A stretch of DNA of 64,000 nucleotides, from contig NZ_BNAD01000001.1 of NCBI RefSeq assembly GCF_014653115.1, positions 806,001-870,000 of the forward strand, in the 5' to 3' direction. This document shows, piece after piece, positions 60,897-64,000 of this stretch. Origin of the DNA: Nocardioides flavus (ex Wang et al. 2016). Lineage in GTDB: Bacteria > Actinomycetota > Actinomycetes > Propionibacteriales > Nocardioidaceae. Positions within the stretch are counted from its first letter, which is position 1, and each line of letters begins with the position of its first letter. The notes below the pieces were generated by a model that searched no databases, was not told the DNA's origin, and saw only the letters and a program-made list of their open reading frames with translations. The translations under genes and the position numbers were made by a program.

Positions 60897-62020
60897 ACCT
60901 GGACTCCCGGGGCGAACTTGGGCACCCGCACGATCACCTTGGTGCCCGCGCCGGGTGCGGTCTCGACGACCAGACCGTAGTCGTCGCCGTAGGCGTTGCG
61001 CAGGCGCGCGTCCACGTTGCCGAGGCCGACGGAGTCCATCGAGGCGTCTCCGGCCAGCGCCTGGCGCACGCGCTCGGGGTCCTCACCGGTCCCGTCGTCC
61101 TCCACCTCGATCACGCACTCCTGGTCGAGGTCGCGCGCGGTGATGGACAGCCGGCCGACGCCGTCGGCCTTGTCGGCGCTGGCCTCGAGGCCGTGGCGCA
61201 CGGCGTTCTCGACGAGCGGCTGGATGCACAGGAACGGCACCGCCACGGGCAGCACCTCGGGCGCGACCTGCAAGGTCACCTGGAGCCGGTCGCCGAAGCG
61301 CGCCTGCTCGAGGAGGAGGTAGCGCTCGACGGAGCGCAGCTCCTCGGCCAGCGTCGTGTACTCGCCGTGGCGTCGGAACGAGTAGCGGGTGAAGTCGGCG
61401 AACTCCAGCAGCAGCTCGCGGGCCCGGTCGGGGTCCGTACGGACGAAGCTGGCGATCGCGCCGAGGGAGTTGTAGACGAAGTGGGGGCTGATCTGGGCCC
61501 GCAGCGCGCGCACCTCGGCCTCCATCAGCCGCGTCCGCGACGCGTCGAGCTCGGCGAGCTCGAGCTGCCCGCTGACCCAGGAGGCGACCTCGTCGGCGGC
61601 GCGCACCAGCCCACCGGTGGTGTGCGGGGCCCCGACCACGAGCGCCCCGACGAGGGTGTCCTCGACGACCAGCGGGCTCACGATGGCCTGGCGCACCTCG
61701 CAGCCCCCGTCGTCACACACGAGTGTCCGCTCGTCGACGATCATCGTGCGCCCGGTCTCGGCGACCTGCTTGATGGTGGCGGCGAGCTGCGAGCGGTGGT
61801 GCCCGCCGAGCCCGTCCCACGCCAGCAGCCCGCTGGTGTCACCCAGTCCGGCCGCGGGCGTGCCGAGCAGCGCGCGCAGGTGGCGGACCGACTTCTCCGC
61901 GCTGGTGGTGGTCAGCCCCTCACGCAGCGCGGGACTCGCCAGGGAGGCGTTGTGCAGGGCGCGGAACGCGGCGCGGTCCGCCTCGCCGCCCAGCGACGTA
62001 CGCCGCCATCTCCACGCCAT
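60893..62020 (-). CDS. LytS-type sensor histidine kinase (cytoplasmic GAF-like input)
   Basis: 375 residues with no obvious membrane helix, unlike classic LytS. The N-terminal 170 residues look GAF-like and hold the cysteines of LVCDDGGCEVRQAIV. The kinase part has the H-box LRAQISPHFVYNSLGAIASF and N-box IQPLVENAVRHGLEA; ATP-binding glycines are in GLGNVDARLRNAYGDDYG. The ATG has TAGTCT six bases upstream. It heads the operon kinase-regulator-small membrane protein-symporter, so it probably senses intracellular redox or metabolite state. Confidence 0.9.
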   Translation of the reverse strand: MAWRWRRTSLGGEADRAAFRALHNASLASPALREGLTTTSAEKSVRHLRALLGTPAAGLGDTSGLLAWDGLGGHHRSQLAATIKQVAETGRTMIVDERTLVCDDGGCEVRQAIVSPLVVEDTLVGALVVGAPHTTGGLVRAADEVASWVSGQLELAELDASRTRLMEAEVRALRAQISPHFVYNSLGAIASFVRTDPDRARELLLEFADFTRYSFRRHGEYTTLAEELRSVERYLLLEQARFGDRLQVTLQVAPEVLPVAVPFLCIQPLVENAVRHGLEASADKADGVGRLSITARDLDQECVIEVEDDGTGEDPERVRQALAGDASMDSVGLGNVDARLRNAYGDDYGLVVETAPGAGTKVIVRVPKFAPGVQV

Positions 62021-62026
62021 GGCCGG

Positions 62027-62032
62027 AGACTA
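62027..62032 (-). promoter_or_regulatory. -10 element TAGTCT, six bases before the kinase ATG
   Basis: Minus-strand TAGTCT-N6-ATG 62020. Leaderless-type promoter for the LytS/LytR operon. Confidence 0.45.
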
Positions 62033-62050
62033 ACCCGGCGTCGGGTCCGT

Positions 62051-63324
62051 TCAGCGCTCGCAGCGTCGCTCGCGCTCCGCGGCGCAGCGGTCTCGACCCG
62101 TGCCACCGTCGGCGCGGTCGCGTCCGCCGCCGCCGAGCAGGACGTCGCCCCCGGCCTTGCCTGCGAGACGGTCGTCGCCGCCCCCGCCGACGAGGCGGTC
62201 CTCGCCGAAGCCGCCCACGAGGGCGTCCTTGCCGGAGCCGCCCTTGAGCGTGTCGTCGCCGCGGGTGCCGGACAGCTCGTCGTCGCCGGCCCCGCCGTTG
62301 GCGGTGAGCGTCTCCGCGCACCGGATGTCGGACTCGAAGCTCGAGTCGTACTGCCGCTCGACGGAGTCGTCACCGCCGCCGAGGCGTACGACGCCGGTGC
62401 AGGCCGTGAGGCCGATGTCGTTGGGGCCGTCCGTGCCGCGCACGGTGACGCTCGGGGCGAACACGTCGGCGTCCTCGAAGCCCGAGGTCGTCACGTCGTA
62501 GGGCGTCGCGGCTGCGACACCCATCGTCCCGGCGGCAAGGTCGAGGTCGATGCCGGCCTCCTCGGACGCCACGTACATGCTGTCGCGGCCGGCGCCGCCG
62601 AGGATGCGGCTCGACGGCGTGGGCGGGCTCGGCGAGGACCAGCGGTCGTCGCCGCCGCCGAGGCTGGCGTCGAGGACCGCGTCGTCCACCGAGGACCACG
62701 CGAGGGTCTCGTCGCCACTGGTGCCGACGAAGCTCATCCGCTGGGAGCCAGCGGACTGCTCGACCCCGAACCCTTCGAGCCCTGCCCACGTCGCGCGGAC
62801 CTCTCCGCCCGCGGTGAAGCGGCCGGCCGCATTGTCGACGACGACGTCACCGGGGCCGGTGGTGATGCTGACGAAGTCGACACCGCCGCCGCCGTCGACG
62901 GTGTCGACGCCCCCTGCGGCGTCGGGTAGTCGAGCACGACGGAGTCGCCCGCGCCGCCACCGAGGAAGGTGTCCACGCCGGACCCCATCTGCGCGTGGAC
63001 CTCCTGCCGCGGCGAGCCGGTGCCGTCGACGACGTCCTTGCCGTCGCCCGCCCGGACGTCCACAGCGAGGTAGCGGCCCGTGTAGGGCCCGGTGATGCAC
63101 ACGAGGTCGTCGCCGCCCTTGGCGTGGACCGCCCGGGCGCCGTTGGTGAGGATCACGTCCGGGCCCTCCGTGCCATCGACGCGGTGCCCGGCCCCGACGA
63201 TCGTCGCGGTCCTGCCCTGGCAGGTCTCGGCGGCGCCGCTGGCCGCGCCCGCGCCGAGCAGGGCCAGGCCCGGGACGGTGAGGCCGATCAGCGCTGCGGC
63301 CGTCAGGGAGGTCGTACGCCTCAT
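62051..63324 (-). pseudogene. RTX-like secreted repeat protein, frameshifted
   Basis: Two reading frames make one protein. The first, from ATG 63324, has a signal peptide (LTAAALIGLTVPGLALLGAGA) and GGDDLVCITG; it leaves frame near 62924-62926, a CCC run on the minus strand. The second frame continues DAAGGVDTVDGGGGVDF and ends with RTX nonapeptides (GGAGDDELSG, GGSGKDALVGG, GGGGDDRLAG) and a Cys-rich end RCER. Adding one C restores a single frame of 424 residues. Either a sequencing error or a real mutation. The ATG overlaps the upstream paralogue's stop (ATGA). Function: calcium-binding beta-roll surface protein, by family. Confidence 0.8.
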
Positions 63325-64000
63325 CGCTCGCACCGCGTCTTCCGCTCGCCGACGCAGCGGTCGCGCCCGTTGCTGCCGTCGACCCGGTCTCGCCCGGGCC
63401 CTCCGATCAGCACGTCGTCGGCCGAGCGTCCGTTGATCACGTCGTTGCCCGCGCCACCGCTGACCCTGTCGCGGCCCTGTCCGCCGTCGACCTCGTCGTT
63501 GCCGCGGCTGCCGCGGACCCGGTCGTCGCCGCCGCGACCCTCGATGGTGTCGTGCCCGCGACCGCCGATGAGCAGGTCGGCCTTGTTGGAGCCGCGCAGG
63601 GTGTCGCGGCCGTCACCGGCGTTCATCGTGACCTCGCCGGTGCAGTCGAACCTGTAGGACTCGAAGATCCCGTCGAACTGCCAGCCGAGGTAGTCGTCGC
63701 CCAGGCCGCCGCGCAGCGTGGCGTCGCAGCCGTTCCACCGGAGCTCGTTGTCGTCGTCGTCGCCGTTCATCACGACCTCCGGGGCCATCAGGAAGGCGTC
63801 CTCGAGACCGACGGCGACCGCGTCCACCCCGCCGGCGCCGAAGCGCTGGGTCGCCAGGTCGAGCGCGAGGCGCCCGGTCTCGGTCGCGGCGACGAGGGTG
63901 TCGGTGCCCGCGCCGGTGTCGATGCGGCTGCCCGCGCCGATCGCGGTGGCGGGCTCGAGGAAGACGTCGTCGTCACCACCACCCGTGGTCACGTCGAGCG
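63321..64000 (-). CDS. RTX-like secreted repeat protein, N-terminus beyond the window
   Basis: At least 225 residues, open to the right edge; the frame upstream of the GTG at 63992 continues LD, so that GTG is not the start. Calcium-binding RTX units near the end: GRGHDTIEGRGGDDRVRG, GGQGRDRVSGGAGNDVING and GGPGRDRVDGSNGRDRC. It ends GERKTRCER, like its downstream paralogue (ERERRCER), so the two arose by tandem duplication. A two-Cys loop lies around WNGCDATLRG and FDCTGEV. Role unknown; probably cell-surface. Confidence 0.83.
   Translation of the reverse strand, partial: LDVTTGGGDDDVFLEPATAIGAGSRIDTGAGTDTLVAATETGRLALDLATQRFGAGGVDAVAVGLEDAFLMAPEVVMNGDDDDNELRWNGCDATLRGGLGDDYLGWQFDGIFESYRFDCTGEVTMNAGDGRDTLRGSNKADLLIGGRGHDTIEGRGGDDRVRGSRGNDEVDGGQGRDRVSGGAGNDVINGRSADDVLIGGPGRDRVDGSNGRDRCVGERKTRCER

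Overview
This window looks like chromosomal DNA from a high-GC actinobacterium, most likely Nocardioides or a relative. That assignment is an inference. It rests on uniform, very GC-rich coding bias, a WhiB-family regulator, a SigE-family sigma factor with an adjacent propeller protein, a mycothiol-type DinB-fold protein, frequent GTG/TTG starts, and many -10-like hexamers only 6-7 bases before the start codon (probable leaderless mRNAs). There is no insertion sequence, prophage or CRISPR array. Genes are tightly packed with many 1-8 base overlaps.

Layout. 1-11 kb: end of a UDP-GlcNAc 2-epimerase gene, tsaD, tRNA-Ser(GGA), SRP RNA, then dnaX, ybaB, recR, a DUF5063 gene, ask and asd, followed by a membrane-anchored LuxR-type regulator, two small membrane proteins and tRNA-Pro(CGG). 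11-18 kb: metallophosphoesterase, GatB/YqeY protein, bifunctional penicillin-binding protein, WblA/WhiB4 and two ArsA/Get3-like ATPases. 18-30 kb is more accessory: CoA-transferase subunits, an Old Yellow Enzyme, an MFS pump behind a MerR/SoxR-type promoter, a luciferase-like oxidoreductase, a small gene string (DUF4177, RidA, NUDIX, metallo-beta-lactamase fold), and an SDR plus a two-part acyl-ACP-reductase-like protein. 30-36 kb: sigma factor with membrane partner, Crp, endonuclease III, TlpA lipoprotein, CoA pyrophosphatase, MarP-like protease. 36-42 kb: NhaA, acetyl-CoA synthetase, acetate symporter and DUF485 partner, cold-shock protein. 42-57 kb: nitrate uptake and reduction (narK, nasA, nasC), SoxR, a short QueA-like protein, PAP2 phosphatase, KtrBA, a secreted hydrolase, then nirB, nirD and the HemD/winged-helix regulator NnaR. 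57-64 kb: HpcH/HpaI aldolase, a LytS/LytR two-component system with a second sodium/solute symporter, and two tandem RTX-like repeat proteins, one frameshifted and one cut by the window edge.

How the genes work together. The order metallophosphoesterase, PBP, WhiB4, two ArsA-like ATPases, DUF4177, RidA, MBL, Crp, Nth, TlpA, NUDIX, MarP and Acs matches, from memory, the Mycobacterium tuberculosis Rv3667-Rv3683 neighbourhood, and dnaX-ybaB-recR-ask-asd matches Rv3708c-Rv3721c. This is therefore a conserved actinobacterial core block with local insertions. Nitrate assimilation is split in two: uptake and nitrate reduction at 42-47 kb, nitrite reduction and its regulator at 53-57 kb. Acetate use (acs, actP, DUF485) has a near-perfect CRP-type palindrome upstream, and the crp gene is 10 kb away.

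The most unusual items are the SDR/acyl-ACP-reductase-like pair (26.4-29.6 kb), the short QueA-like protein beside soxR with a 19-bp-spacer promoter, the same promoter architecture upstream of the MFS pump, and several long-armed inverted repeats between genes, one of which occurs twice (47.8 and 57.4 kb).
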